Under the pieces are notes generated by a model. That model worked only from the letters and a program-made list of their open reading frames with translations, was not told the origin of the DNA and searched no databases. This document shows, in pieces, positions 10,641 to 22,582 of a stretch of 64,000 nucleotides of DNA. The DNA lies in assembly GCA_009363875.1 (NCBI GenBank), contig CM018697.1:47447484-47511483 (forward strand). Reading direction: 5' to 3'. How positions within the stretch are numbered: the stretch's first letter is position 1; each line of letters starts with the position of its first letter. The stretch is from Mikania micrantha (lineage: Eukaryota; Streptophyta; Magnoliopsida; Asterales; Asteraceae). A program made the translations under genes and the position numbers.

Positions 10641-11848
10641 TTAAAAATTTGAATTTTTATTTAAAATTTCAAAACAAATTCAAGTTTAATTGTTTCAAGT
10701 CAAACAAATAACCAAAAATTATCGACTTAACATCAAATAAAAATAAAAATCTTTTTGTAATTTTTCAAATTTTTAGAACAATTAAACTACAAATTTAACC
10801 AATCTATCTAAACTAATAAAACAAACAAATCTTTTTGTTTGAGAAAGATCCAGACATGAGATCATATTGTTTTACAATTATCAGAATATCTGTATGAATT
10901 AAAAATTGAATTTATTAGCAAATTACAAGTCCAAGATGATTGTCACTATACTTATCCTTTTAAGTTTAGTTACTTAGTTAAGATATCAGATTAAACAAGA
11001 TTATAGTAATCCATTTACTTGAACACATCCCCGATTTGTGAATAATTAATCAAACATAAATGTTCTTGAAACTAATTATTTCAATTTTAACTGGCCTGAT
11101 CATGCAAAAAAAAAGCATAATTTCTTTTTGAAAATAACAAAATAGAAAACAATTTGAATTTGTTCAAAATCTTGGAATCAAGGTTGATACTTACGTATGC
11201 TCAAATGATCCAGAAAATGAACTAAACAATAATTTAATATTAAGCATTTAACAATCAGTTCGATATTTTCATATACGTAGAGATTGTCCAAATCTTAATA
11301 GGAATCAAAAAGACAAATTTGAATTGTTTAAAGCTATAACAATCAGGTCGATACGTAAATATACGCAACGAATGTTCCAGCTTTAAACCAAAATAAAAGA
11401 AAAACAAAATTAGAATTTCTTTTGAAAATTAAACACATGATCAAACTAGTAATTTGACTTTTTGTTCAAGAAACACTTTGTCAGAAAAATTACCACTCTT
11501 TCAGAACAAAACTAAGTACTGCATTCTAAGCATTTGTTTCTTATAAAGTATAATCAAACTTTTGTTTAAACTTATCCTAACTAAGTTATAAACCTACTAA
11601 CACATCATACTTAGTACTTGTAAGTATTTTAAATTTTTACTAATTCATACAGATATGTTTCCAATTTCAAACAATGTGCTATCATTTCTCACTTGGTCGA
11701 ATCAATTTCTCAGATTTTAAATTTTTTAATGTTTTGTGTTTTTGGTTTTTCAAATGTTTTTGTATTTTTCGAATTTTTCTCCCCCTAAAAACTAAAACAC
11801 AAAAGAAGAAAAATTAAAATATCAGATGTTAATTCAATAAAAAAATGA
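10641..11848 (-). repeat. B2 non-coding cassette between pol and ORFX
   Basis: AT-rich with no gene. It contains shared blocks (GAGAAAGATCCAGACATGAG, CACATCCCCGATTTGTGAA, TGATCATGCAAAAA). The three GATAC...GTAT boxes lie at about 11174-11210, 11250-11290 and 11336-11378. A purine tract (minus AGGGGGAGAA) lies at 11777-11786, just after the pol stop. The same blocks occur downstream of gag in the A elements. Confidence 0.8.
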
Positions 11849-14770
11849 TTACGAAGGAAGTTGATTCTTGATTACCTCACCCATGACCCGAATTCCATTT
11901 AATTTGAGTAAATACTCAAAACGGTTTTTGTCAAAGACCGGTGTCTGGTGTACCCTTCAGATAACGAAGAATCCTCTTGACTCCTATCAGATGAGAAATT
12001 TTAGGCTTAGATTGATAGCGAGCACAGATACTTGTAGCGCATACAATATCCGGTCGTGAGGCAGTCAAATACATCAAACTCCCTATCATTCCACGATATA
12101 ACGTAGCATCGATTAGCTCCCCCTTAATATCAGGCTCAATCCCATGATAGGGCTGAATGGGCGTGGAAATGGGTTTACAATCAAGCATGCTAAACCGTGT
12201 TAGCACTTCCAGAATGTATTTAGTCTGATGAATAAAAATACCAACATCAGTCTGATCAATTTGTAAACCCAAAAAGAACTTGATGTCTGACATGGCACTC
12301 ATCTGGAACTTCTCAATCATAACCTCTTTAAATTCCAAACACAGCTGTTCATCAGTAGACCCAAAGATGATGTCATCTACATAGATCTGAACAAGGAGAA
12401 TGTCCTTGCCTTTTTCCCGATAAAACAGTGTTTTGTCAATCTGACCCCTATTGAACCTGTGTTCAATAAGGTGAGTCGAGAGTGTCTCATACCAAGCTCG
12501 AGGAGCCTGATTAGACCGTACAGTGCTTTGTGAAGGAGGTATACCTGATCCTGGTGGATAGGATCCTCAAAGCCCGGTGGCTGACAAACGTACACTGTCT
12601 CCTTCAATGACCCATAGAGGAATGCAGACTTAACATCCAACTGAAACACCTTAAACTTCTTGTGGGCAGCAAAAGACAGAAAGAGTCTTATTGCTTCTAG
12701 CCGCGCCACTGGTGCAAACACTTCGTCATAATCAATTCCTTCGATTTGTTAGAATCCTTGAACAACTAAACGCGCCTTGTTCCGAACAATCACGCCTCTG
12801 TCATCTCTCTTGCACCGTAACACCCATCTGGTGCCTATCTTCTTCTCACCCTTTGGCAAATCCACTAAATGCCATACTCCCATTTTCTGAAACTGATTTA
12901 GCTCCTCTTGTATGGCCTCCACCCAGGCAGGCTCACGCAGTGCCTCAGTTACAGACTTTGGCTCAATCTGAGAAATAAATGCAGAATGCATCCATAACTC
13001 TTGAGTCCCATGAGTTCTCTCCAACTCAACATACAAACTATCCTTGTTTGTAACTTGTCTTCTCGTTTTTACTCCAGCAGACGGATCTCCAATAATCTGC
13101 TCAACAGGATGATTCACATGCACTCTAGACACTGGCACTTGCGGGACTCCAACATCATGATCAAGATTTGTGATATTCTGATCTACATCTTGATCATGAG
13201 AAACTGCATCTTCAAAAATATCCTGATCATCCTCCGATGACCAATCATCATTAACTGCTTCAGAAATGCCTTCCTCAGTTGGATGATGATCATCAACTTG
13301 ATGAGAAACTCCTTGATCTTCAGAATTTTGTAAGTCATATAACATCTGCAAGGATATTTCATCATCAGTAACATTAGGAGACTAGTTAAAAGACTCGAAA
13401 AGTTTATCATAATCAAAAAGCCAATTTGGACCTTTGCCTTCAGGTATAGGTGTATGTCTTTGAACATCCACATTATACCAGAGTTCCACAACACCCCGCG
13501 TTTGTTAAACACACGTTTCTTGGGTAGGCTGTAGCCAAGAAAGAAACCTTCTTCAACCTTAGAGTTGAATTTAGCATCTTTCTTAAGCATGGTAGAAGGA
13601 GCCCCAAAAGGTTCCAAGTATTCCAAATTCGGTTTTCGATTTTGAAGCAGTTCATAGCAAGTCTTATTATGTCGTTTGACAATCAGCACTCTGTTGAGAG
13701 TAAAACAGGCGGTCGCTACGGCTTCACTCCAGAATGTAATAGGCAGCTTTGAATCAGTAAGCATTGTCCTAGCAGACTCGATCAATGTACGATTCTTTCT
13801 CTCAGCTACACCGTTCATCTGTGGTTCATAAGGTGCACTGAATTGTTGCTGAATGCCCTTAGAATCACAAAATGCTTCCATGTTCTGATTCTTGAATTCT
13901 GTCCCATTGTCTGATCGAACACGCCTAACCCTCAACTTGTACAAAGTCTCCAACCTATTCACCAACAAAACAAAATTTTCATAAGTTTCAGATTTAAACT
14001 ATAAGAACATTACCCATGAAAATCTAGAAAGATCATCAGTCACCACAAAACAATATGATTCACCACCTATACTTTTCACATTAATCGGTCCAAACAAATC
14101 CATGTGAAGTAGTTCGAGTGGTTTATCAATAGAAAACATTGTCTTTGTTTTATAGGACCTCCTCTTCTGTTTACCCTTTTTACAAGAAACACACACTTAT
14201 ATAAGGTAATTTGAAATGTTTAACCGGTACATCATCAACCAAGTGATTATGTACAAGATGATTCATTTTTCTGATGTGTATGTGACCCATCCGTCTGTGC
14301 CAAGACCGAGTATCCTGCTGTGTGGCCTTCGACACCGGACATGTTTCAACCTTGTTTACCGTCTCCGCCTTAGCCATGTCCAAAACATACAAATCTTTAC
14401 ACCTGTCGGCAGTCATCAAAATCCTGTCTTCAGGAATCTTAATTCCTTGTTTGAGCACATAGCATTTCTTATCATCAAACAACACCTGATAACCTTTATC
14501 ACTAATCTGTGATACACTCAAAAGATTGTTAGTTAACTCCTAACAGTAATTCACGTTGTCAAAGGAAACTTTACCATTAGTCAAACTACCACATCCTGTA
14601 ATCTGACCACCTTTGTCACCTGCAAAATTAACATAACATCCTTTCATTTCTCTGAATTCTTTCAACAATCCTAACTCTCCTGTCATGTGCCGTGAGCATC
14701 CACTATCAACAATCCATCGACTGTTGATATGGCCCATGAATGCCAACTGCACAATAAATTAAAACAAAAA
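11849..14770 (-). pseudogene. pol: B2 pol: protease, integrase, reverse transcriptase (RNase H mostly deleted)
   Basis: On the minus strand: an aspartic protease with VDSGCSRHMTG (about 14740-14680); a GAG-pre-integrase region with HRRMGHIHIRK and CVSCKKGK zinc ligands; an integrase core with catalytic residues in LLHMDLFGP, VRSDNGTEF and NGVAERKNRTL; and a copia RT (QLDVKSAFLYGSL, YVCQPPGFEDP, YVDD at about 12370). It ends GEVIKNQ... with the stop at 11849-11851. A deletion joins KGTPDTGL directly to the terminal segment near 11938, removing most of RNase H. Frameshifts and stops occur between 14540 and 12340. The RT motifs match the Sirevirus/Maximus type. Confidence 0.85.
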
Positions 14771-14824
14771 TTTGATCAGTACCAAAAGGGATGACTCCCG
14801 CCATTCTAGCTTTGAGTCTCCTTG

Positions 14825-14829
14825 AACAG
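14825..14829. repeat. A1 target-site duplication, left (AACAG)
   Basis: AACAG at 14825-14829 is repeated at 20903-20907. Joining the flanks restores the gag end seen intact around 27830 and 35225. Confidence 0.95.
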
Positions 14830-15324
14830 TGTAGATTTGAAGAATCGATCACGAAATTCTACGATTCGATCATAAACGTGCGGAATCCATTTACAACTAT
14901 ATTTGAATCAACAATGACAATGTAATAGATCATGAATCTGAATTCTTCATTGATATCCAAGTGTTTACAATCAATAAACGTGAAAATACAACACTTGAAC
15001 GATCAAAAGAAACAAAGATGAAGAGAGTCTTGATCTTGAGCTTGAGACAGAATTTGACTTTGTGTGTGTGAATTGTAAGCTCTAAATCTCCAAGTCTTCC
15101 AAGTCTACCTATATATAGGTTTCAAAAGGTTTGCCAATAGGTTTGCCAAAAGGTTTGCCAAACCTTAAACCATGTGACCACCAAACCTTTTAGCCATCAA
15201 TCATAGCCAAACCTTCTTGGATCTTTAGCCGAACCCTTAATCATATTCAACAGACTATGATTTCATATACAACAAGCCAGGTTCACACATTAAATGCAGC
15301 TTTCACACAGAAAATGCACTAACA
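14830..15324 (-). repeat. A1 3' LTR
   Basis: TGTAGATTTGAAG to GCACTAACA. It contains a perfect TATATATA box (about 15109-15117), followed upstream on the sense strand by TTTGCCAA(A) repeats. It is shorter than the right LTR because it has fewer of these repeats. Confidence 0.92.
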
Positions 15325-17060
15325 TACTCCCCCTTGAACCTTGCTGTTGTATATGCTCAAACATTTTGTGCATCGGGGAACATATATGCATCAACATACT
15401 CCCCTACAACTTTGCTATCAACATACTTCCCTTCAGTTGTAGCTGTTATATTTTCACACAGAAAATACATCAGTCTCTTTGTTTCTACTTCACCCTCTCA
15501 ATCTTAATTTCATTCTCTCTCTCTCTCTCTCTCTCTCCATCTTATGCCTTTCTTTTTCAAGATTCACTTGCTGAGGACTGCAGTGATATCTTCAACACAC
15601 AGATCTTCATCACTCTTATCACCTGTATCAGTTGATACATAATCAAAACTAAATTTTTTGCTTCACATGTGATCATAGTAGATGCCTCATCACAATTCCA
15701 ATTTCTCTTTGTCACTTATTAACAGTAAATCAATTATAGTGTTTACAAAGAATTAGTAAGTCACATCGGATAGTTTAAAAGAAAATAGAAGAAAATTTTT
15801 ATGAATTTTTTCAATGATTTGAATAAACTCCCCCTAAAGCTATGAATTGCAAAATTGTATATCCTAGAATCCTACAAAATTTGTATTCTAACTAAAAAAT
15901 AAATATGTTTTTGATGAGAAAGATCCAAACATAAGATCATATTGTAATCATACTTCAGCATTACTTATTGATTTTTATTTAGTCGAAGCACAAGCCTAGG
16001 ACGATTGCTAGTATATGGATCCACTTTAAATCTTACCACTTGTTGTGAATTTGAATTAATGAAAATCAATCACAAGACTTTGTGTTCCCCACTCACTTGA
16101 ACACATCCCCGCTTTGTGAAACATCAACCAACAGCGATGCCATTGTAAATTATAAGTTCAAATTCTTGCTTAGTTTGATCATGCAAAAATAAAGCAGAAT
16201 ATCTTTTATGAAACAACAAAGTGTAAAATAAAACAGAATGTTCAAAATCCGGTAACAAGATTGATACTTCCGTATGCGCAGATGAAACCAGGATATTGAA
16301 CCAAAAAATAACTTAAGTTTAAAACCTAGCAATCAGATTGATACTTCCGCATACACAAATGCCCAAGTTTTAAACAAACCAAGAAAATAAAAGCAGAATG
16401 TTCAAAACATAACAATTAGATCGATACGTAAGTATACTCAGAGAATGTCCATGTTTTGAACTAAAATGAAAGAAAAATGAAATCAGAATTTCTTTTGAAA
16501 ATAAAAGGCTGATCAAACTAGTATAGGTACTAACACAATTAGCAATCACTGAGGCAAATGGCCACGCACTCAGGACAAAGATCGAACACTGTGTTCTAAG
16601 TAATGTGTCCCACAAAGAATGATTATGGTATTAGTCTACATAAATCACAACAAATTGAAAGACCTACCAACATATCATACTGAGTGCATTGTGATCGCTT
16701 TGTATTTGATCTTGTATGAACCAAGTACTCTTCAGAATATTACACAATGTACAATCATATCTCAAAGGTCGGATCAATTTCTCAATTTTCTAATTTTATA
16801 TTGTTTTTGATTTTTTTAAATTTTCTCCCCCTAAAATGCTAAAAATGAAAATCTTTTTGATTTTTAGAATTTTATAAGTACATAGAAAAATCAAAATTCC
16901 CGGAAAATTGACAACCGATATGATTTACCCATCTTTGTAAAACATTATTATCAATTTGACTTGAAAACATCAAGAAAATATGACAATGTAATTCCAAACC
17001 TGTCAAGTTCTTCAGAATAATATGACAGTTAAAGAATTAGAACGATTTTACCAAATACAC
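15325..17060 (-). repeat. A1 3' non-coding cassette with multiple polypurine tracts
   Basis: No gene. The PPT next to the LTR is at 15325-15335 (minus AAGGGGGAGTA). Further sense-strand purine tracts lie at about 15397, 15827 and 16822. A (CT)n microsatellite spans 15514-15538. The triple GATAC...GTAT boxes lie at about 16253-16283, 16329-16368 and 16410-16450. Confidence 0.8.
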
Positions 17061-17077
17061 GTCAGGAAGTTTCACTA

Positions 17078-19595
17078 TCAATGAGCTCTCCTCCAAGCCT
17101 TCGAGGTCTTGAGTTTTCCATGAAAATCCATATACCGAAATTTAATCCATTTTCCAGTTGAAACTAAAGAAGTTTCCTTTGAAACTTTGTTTGTTTTTGG
17201 TATCCACAACTGTTCATGTTGAAGTGCATTTTTAAGATAATACTTATCTTGAATCACCACATTGTTGTTAAACACCAAATTAGTCATTAAAGGTTTTGAA
17301 AGTTTCAACTTTTCTTCATCCGAGGCTTTCACAAGTTCTTCCTTGTTTTGATTTGGCATTTTATGTCTTTTAGGAATGAACTTTGAAACCTCTGTGACAC
17401 AAGACTTGGCATTACTAACTTGTCCTTGTAACTCACACAGATAAGGACAATTAGCAATGATATGCCCTCTTGTTCCACACTCAAAACATATTCTCCTCTC
17501 CACAAACCTAGGAGAATAGTTTTGTACAAACCTATGATTTTGGTGATTTACCACTGGTGAACCATAAACCAATCTTTGATTACTTGTTGAACCCATATGA
17601 GTCAAATGTGACTTCTTATCACTTGACGTGAGAGACTCAAAGTTCAACTTTTCACATCTTGTGGAACTGAGTGAAATCTTGTCTTTGTTCCAAGACTTTG
17701 AAGTATCACACGTTGATTCCACTCTGTTTGATGCACATGATGATTTCACAACCCATTTTGATTGAATTTGATGTTTAGGTTTTGAACTTGAAAAACCATT
17801 TTGTTTCTAAAAATTCATATTTTCATTCTTTGAAAACTTTTTAATTTCAACCAATGGGGTTTTGAAAGAAACTTTCTTTTTGGATGATGATGCAGAGTTT
17901 GAAACACATGATTTTACATCATCAAAGATATTATTGTGAGAATCATCATAATACTTATGTACATCCATCAACCCACATCTGTACAATGTCTCCTCATCAT
18001 ATTCCTCAAAAGTACAATCTTCAATGATAGGAGAAAAATTGTCATAAGCACAATTGGAGACTTTCCCTTATTGAGAGTGTTATCTATTGAAATTTCACTA
18101 TCACTTGATTTCTCAATAAGAGGACTTGAAGAAATTATAGAATCATGATGATTCTCTAATTTGTGCATAATTCTGTCAAAGTCCCTTTTTGCCTTGTTCA
18201 TTTTGATTTTAATTTTATTTACTACATTTGTCAATTCAACATTTACTTTGCTCAAAATGTCAAGTTTTTTTCAGAAACACTTTCATTGGCATTTGACTTT
18301 GACAAATCATCAGTCAACATTTGAACCTGTAACTTCAAATCTGCAATCTGTTTTGAAGAAAACTTTTCATTTGATTTTAAATCCATGTATGCTTTATTGC
18401 AGTTTGATAAGTCACATTTCAAATTCATGTTTTCTTCCTCCAAACTCCAAATTTTTCCCTCAAGATTTAAACATTTAGAGCATGAGAGTTTAGAAAATGT
18501 ACCTGAACTTACCTCTTTATCTGAAATGGTATGACAATGGTCTTCACTAATGACGGTAGTTGTTTCAGACAAATCATCAGAGGCATCCTCATAAACACTC
18601 TCATCTTCTGTTGACACCACTTCAACACTTGAAGTTTCATCCTTTGACTTCAAAACATCATCTTCAGACTTCTTCATCTAACTTTTGATATCAGAATCAT
18701 CAAGAATGTGTGTATCTTCAGTTACATTACATCTCTTACCTATAACTTCATTCATCTGTTTGCTATCTTCTGACATTTCAGGTTCAATTGTTTTATCAGA
18801 TTCTGACATTGAAAAATCCTCACTATTCTCTTCATCAGTTGCTTCCATCCTTAAATTCACACTTGTCTCAATACAATCTTCAGTTTTCATATCATCTTCC
18901 TTTCCTTCATCAACATCTTCTTTTTCTTTCTCAGCACTCATACTTGCCTTTAACATGTTTCTTTGTTCAACAATCCATGAGAAATCAACAATTTTCACAA
19001 GCCATTTTCCGGTTCTTCTTATCTCCGATTCCATTTTATCAACCACATCTTTGAAATTCATTAATTTGACATGATGAATGATTTCAGTTTCCTTCATTCT
19101 TTCAACAAAATCACTCCAACGATAAGGTAAGAATTGCGTATACTTCTCAACTATTTGCCCATCAGTGATATCAAACTGAAAATATTTCAATTCTTGCATA
19201 AGTGGTAAAAGACGATCATAAGCATCAATGATCTTCTTCGCAACATGATTGTTGTATGCAAGTTGTAACAAACTCCACTTTGCACATGAATGGGGCATTT
19301 GTTCAAAATCAGTCTTTTTAATATCTTTAGAAATGATCACCGAAAACAAGTCACACAATTCTCTTTCCTGATTAAATTCAAACATTTAATCTTCATTCAG
19401 TTTTGATGTCCCAAAATTATCATTTGATTTCAGACATGGTTTCTTGTATTGTTGGTACAATAACTTCTGGTAATTGTCATCCGCTTTGGTAATAAACATT
19501 TCGAATGTGGATCTCCAGTTTAGATAATTATCCAAATTGTCCAACACAAGTCATTTGTTAGCCAACCATTCCACATTCCAGTTCTTGTAAGTCAT
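17078..19595 (-). pseudogene. gag: A1 gag, broken
   Basis: The probable ATG is at 19595-19593 (MTYKNWNVEW). The N-terminal part is a copia-type (UBN2-like) Gag region: CAKWSLLQLAYNNHVAKKI, YRWSDFVERMKE, FKDVVDKMESEIRRTGKW. Then come acidic and coiled-coil stretches and a zinc knuckle CFECGTRGHIIANC with all four ligands. Stops or frameshifts occur near 19385, 18675, 18260 and 17800. Compared with A2, about 75 bp are deleted just after SKAW, changing the C-terminus. Confidence 0.8.
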
Positions 19596-19599
19596 ATTT

Positions 19600-20337
19600 A
19601 ACTTTTATGTTCAGAACTTGAAAATTTAACCTCTCAAAACAAAACAGCTCAAACCTTGTCTTAACGTCCGAATTAGGTCTTGAAACCTATCGCAAATGAT
19701 CCGGAAGGCCCAAAATAGGTAAACAAGATTTACTTGAACTTTTAAAATGGTATATTTCTTGCAAAACTCTTTGAACAAACCAATTAGAGGTTCTCCCAAA
19801 CCTTTTCACGAACCTTTTGAGTTTTTCACGAACCTTTTGAGGTTTTTCAAGAACCTATTGAGGTTTTGGCGAACCTATGAAGGTTTTGACGAACCTAGGA
19901 AGGTTTTGGCGAACCTAGGAAGGTTTTGGCGAACCTAGGAAGGTTTTTGGCGAACCTATGACATTTTTGGCGAACCTATGACGTTTTTGGCGAACCTAGA
20001 GGTTCCCACGAACCTATTTCTCACAAACCTATGTAGGTTCGGCTCTTAGGTTCGTCAAAGGTTCGGCAGATCGCACGAACAGATCTGCAAATCACTAAAA
20101 TGGCTCTAGAATCTTCATTTTTTTGAAGTTAGAAGGCCTATGAGTAGTCAAAATCTTCGTTTTTTCGAGGCGCATCTTTCTATCGGATCAAAACTTGCAA
20201 AAACTTGATAATTTTTCGTAGATCTAGCTTTTTGTTGACGAAAACGTGAAGAACTTCAAGAACACCTTCAAGATGATGAAGTTTCTGATCAAATTACTTG
20301 AGATTGATGTCCAAATAGTCGTAGAATGGAGCCTAAC
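19600..20337 (-). repeat. A1 leader with CGAACC array
   Basis: Untranslated region between PBS and gag. At 19790-20075 alternating CGAACCTA and AGGTTTT(G/T) units give many small inverted repeats. The rest shows no feature. Confidence 0.75.
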
Positions 20338-20349
20338 GCTCTGATACCA
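20338..20349 (-). other. A1 primer-binding site (initiator-Met tRNA)
   Basis: The minus strand reads TGGTATCAGAGC, complementary to the 3' end of plant initiator-Met tRNA, one base from the 5' LTR. Confidence 0.92.
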
Positions 20350-20350
20350 C

Positions 20351-20902
20351 TGTAGATTTGAAGAATCGATCACGAAATTCTACGATTCAATCATAAACGT
20401 GCAGAATCCGTTTACAACTATATTTGAATCAACAATGACAATGTAATAGATCATGAATCTGAATTCTTCATTGATATCCAAGTGTTTACAAACAATAAAC
20501 GTGAAAGTACAACACTTGAACGATCAAAAGAAACAAAGATGAAGAGAGTCTTGATCTTGAGCTTGAGAGATAATTTGACTTTGTGTGTGTGAATTGTAAG
20601 CTCTAAATCTCCAAGTCTTCCAAGTCTACCTATATATAGGTTTCAAAAGGTTTGCCAAAGGTTTGCCAATAGGTTTGCCAAAAGGTTTGCCAAACCTTTA
20701 GGTTTGCCAATAGGTTTGCCAAACCTATAGGTTGGCCAAACCTTAAACCATGTGACCACCAAACCTTTTAGCCATCAATCATAGCCAAACCTTCTTGGAT
20801 CTTTAGCCGAACCCTTAATCATATTCAACAGACTATGATTTCATATACAACAAGCCAGGTTCACACATTAAATGCAGCTTTCACACAGAAAATGCACTAA
20901 CA
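20351..20902 (-). repeat. A1 5' LTR
   Basis: It pairs with 14830-15324. The promoter-like TATATATA is at 20631-20638. An expanded TTTGCCAA array (about 20645-20740) accounts for most of the 57-bp length difference. Confidence 0.92.
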
Positions 20903-21043
20903 AACAGCCTCCTGCCATTCAATTTAGATGAACTACTTAAAGACCCATCTTCCAAGTATTCATCCTTTCTCACAAAAAAATTTTCATCTGACCTACGTCT
21001 GAATTTTCCAAAAGAATTAGAATTTCCACTTTGTTTTGAAAAC
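20903..21043 (-). pseudogene. gag: B2 gag remnant (last ~45 codons present)
   Basis: It is collinear with the gag C-terminus of C2 near 35225-35365 (FSKQ, SNDEYLED, SSSSSRLNGRRLF type residues). It stops abruptly at the LTR TG at 21044. The PBS, leader and about 90% of gag are missing. Confidence 0.75.
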
Positions 21044-21586
21044 TGTTGGTTTGGTGAATTCCAATCAGGATCGAATAAGAAGCTCTACGAACTATCAATG
21101 ATGTGCGGAATCCATAATTGATATGTATAGAATCTAAAGAAGACAAGCAATTTCATAAACACTCTTCTATTAATCAACCAATGATTACAAGAAGTTCACA
21201 CAGAAAAACTCTTCTCACACAGAGAAAAACTCTCACAGGTTTGCTGAATTCTGTCAAAAGTTATGAAGAATTTAGCCAAACCTTCAATATATACACAGAG
21301 CTAATCAGCCGAACCTTTTAAGAGCCGAACCCTAGGCTCGCCGGCCGAACACTAAGGTTCGCCGGGCGAACCCTTAGGTTTGCCGGGTGAACCCCTAGGT
21401 TCACTAAGCGAACCTAAGTTGCCAAACCTAAAGGTTCGCCGAACCTTCTCTAGGCTATATGTTCGCCGAACCTGTCTAGGTTCGTGGGCCAAACGAACCT
21501 TTGAGAAACCTATTAGCCGAACCTATTACAAACTCAAAATAAATACAACTTTTTGAATAGAAAACTATTACAAATGTGTACTAACA
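21044..21586 (-). repeat. B2 5' LTR, lacking an adjacent PBS
   Basis: A subfamily B LTR. Its right edge is followed by the CCTTC duplication. Its left edge abuts gag coding sequence and not TGGTATCAGAG, which is abnormal for a 5' LTR. Confidence 0.88.
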
Positions 21587-22580
21587 CCTTCAGTCTGTAT
21601 CTCTGGCATCTCAACATCAACAGGTTCCTGTGAACTCGGTTCCTATGATGATTGAGTCTGTGGTTTAGCTCGGGAAGATTGACCGGTAGACTTCTTGGCT
21701 TGTTGTCTTTGAGGAGGTGGAGGTGGTGCCTGATTATCATCATCATTAAACTCTTCAGCATCTGAACCAGAATCAGCATGCCTCCAGGGATCGTCATTAG
21801 GAGCAATGTAGTTTGCCCTGGCATAGTGACCTATCATATCTTTCTCTAAGATAACATCTCCGCTCCTTTGATGCACCCTGACCTGACCCAGACTGGAATC
21901 AGTCATGTTTTTGAACTTCAACAAATCTCCAGCTTCCCTAGGTAGCAATCCCTCAGGTAATCTTTCATCGATCAGCATCTATACGAATCTAGGATACATA
22001 TAAAATCGATCCTTAGCCTTCGTGATGTTATCTGACATATACCGAAAGATCATCCCAGAAAAATTGAACGGTTTGTTCAATATTAGGGCTACCATAGCCA
22101 ATCGCATCAGATCTCGCAACTCATCGAACGTTCCTTTCCTCATGCTGAGACAGTGTAGCAACACGTGTGCTAAAAACTTGTATTGAAGTGGAAGCTTGCC
22201 CTTCTTCACTGAAATGGAGTTGTAAGCTCCAAAGTATCTGATGCGCATGAAGCATCCTTTAATGCACTTCTCTGGTATAAGAGTTATACCAGTCGGCTCA
22301 CCCCCAAACTGTAGTACTCTCCTAATATCTGCCACTGAAATACGAAGTGCTTGCCCCAGCACATTCGCATCAATAACATATCATCCACAGAAATAACTCT
22401 TGCTGACTCCCAGAAGCTCTGAATATGCGATCGATAAATCTGGCATGAGTTGGAGATGGCATAATAGATCCTTGATCGACGAAGAAACTCAATCATAGGA
22501 CGAAAATCATGTCCATTCCGCGTCGTAGGATCAAGATAAGCACAAACATTATGTTTGTCGCCAAAGGTTAAGTTCGCCAT
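21587..22580 (-). pseudogene. ORFX of B1, N-terminal domain
   Basis: It starts at the ATG at 22580-22578 (MANLTFGDKHNVCAYLDP). The conserved N-terminal domain is as in B2 (FGGEPTGITLIPEKCIKG, SMRKGTFDELRD, FYMYPRFV), followed by a polyproline/QQAKKS linker. A small deletion near 22380 shifts the frame, and a CAG-to-TAG change gives a stop at 21979-21981. The in-frame TAG at 21645-21643 is at the same place as in B2. It continues at 5522 after the B2 insertion. Confidence 0.72.
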
Positions 22581-22582
22581 TT

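Larger units (their letters stand above)
14830..20902 (-). mobile_element. Element A1, complete gag-only LTR element
   Basis: It has LTRs at 14830-15324 and 20351-20902, a PBS at 20338-20349, a PPT after 15324, and AACAG duplications. Its only protein is Gag. No protease, integrase or RT is present in 6.07 kb. This matches the known class of terminal-repeat retrotransposons with a GAG domain (TR-GAG), which must borrow polymerase from a partner. It is inserted in B2. Confidence 0.9.
5523..21586 (-). mobile_element. Element B2, Sirevirus-like copia inserted in B1 ORFX
   Basis: The two subfamily B LTRs (5523-6038 and 21044-21586) are flanked by CCTTC duplications. Reading on the minus strand the interior holds a gag remnant, A1 (14830-20902) inserted near the gag end, protease-integrase-RT, a non-coding cassette, and the ORFX gene. 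The PBS, leader and most of gag are missing next to the 5' LTR, and most of RNase H is deleted, so the copy is defective. Placement in the Sirevirus/Maximus branch rests on remembered RT motifs, the extended gag, and the ORF after pol. Confidence 0.85.

Noticed and set aside
12691..12978. Open frames on the plus strand opposite pol and gag
   Set aside because: They are shadows of well-supported minus-strand pol/gag coding sequence and lack any family motif.
15514..15538. (CT)n microsatellite, also near 40211-40228
   Set aside because: An ordinary simple repeat inside the A cassette; its length differs between copies and no function is implied.
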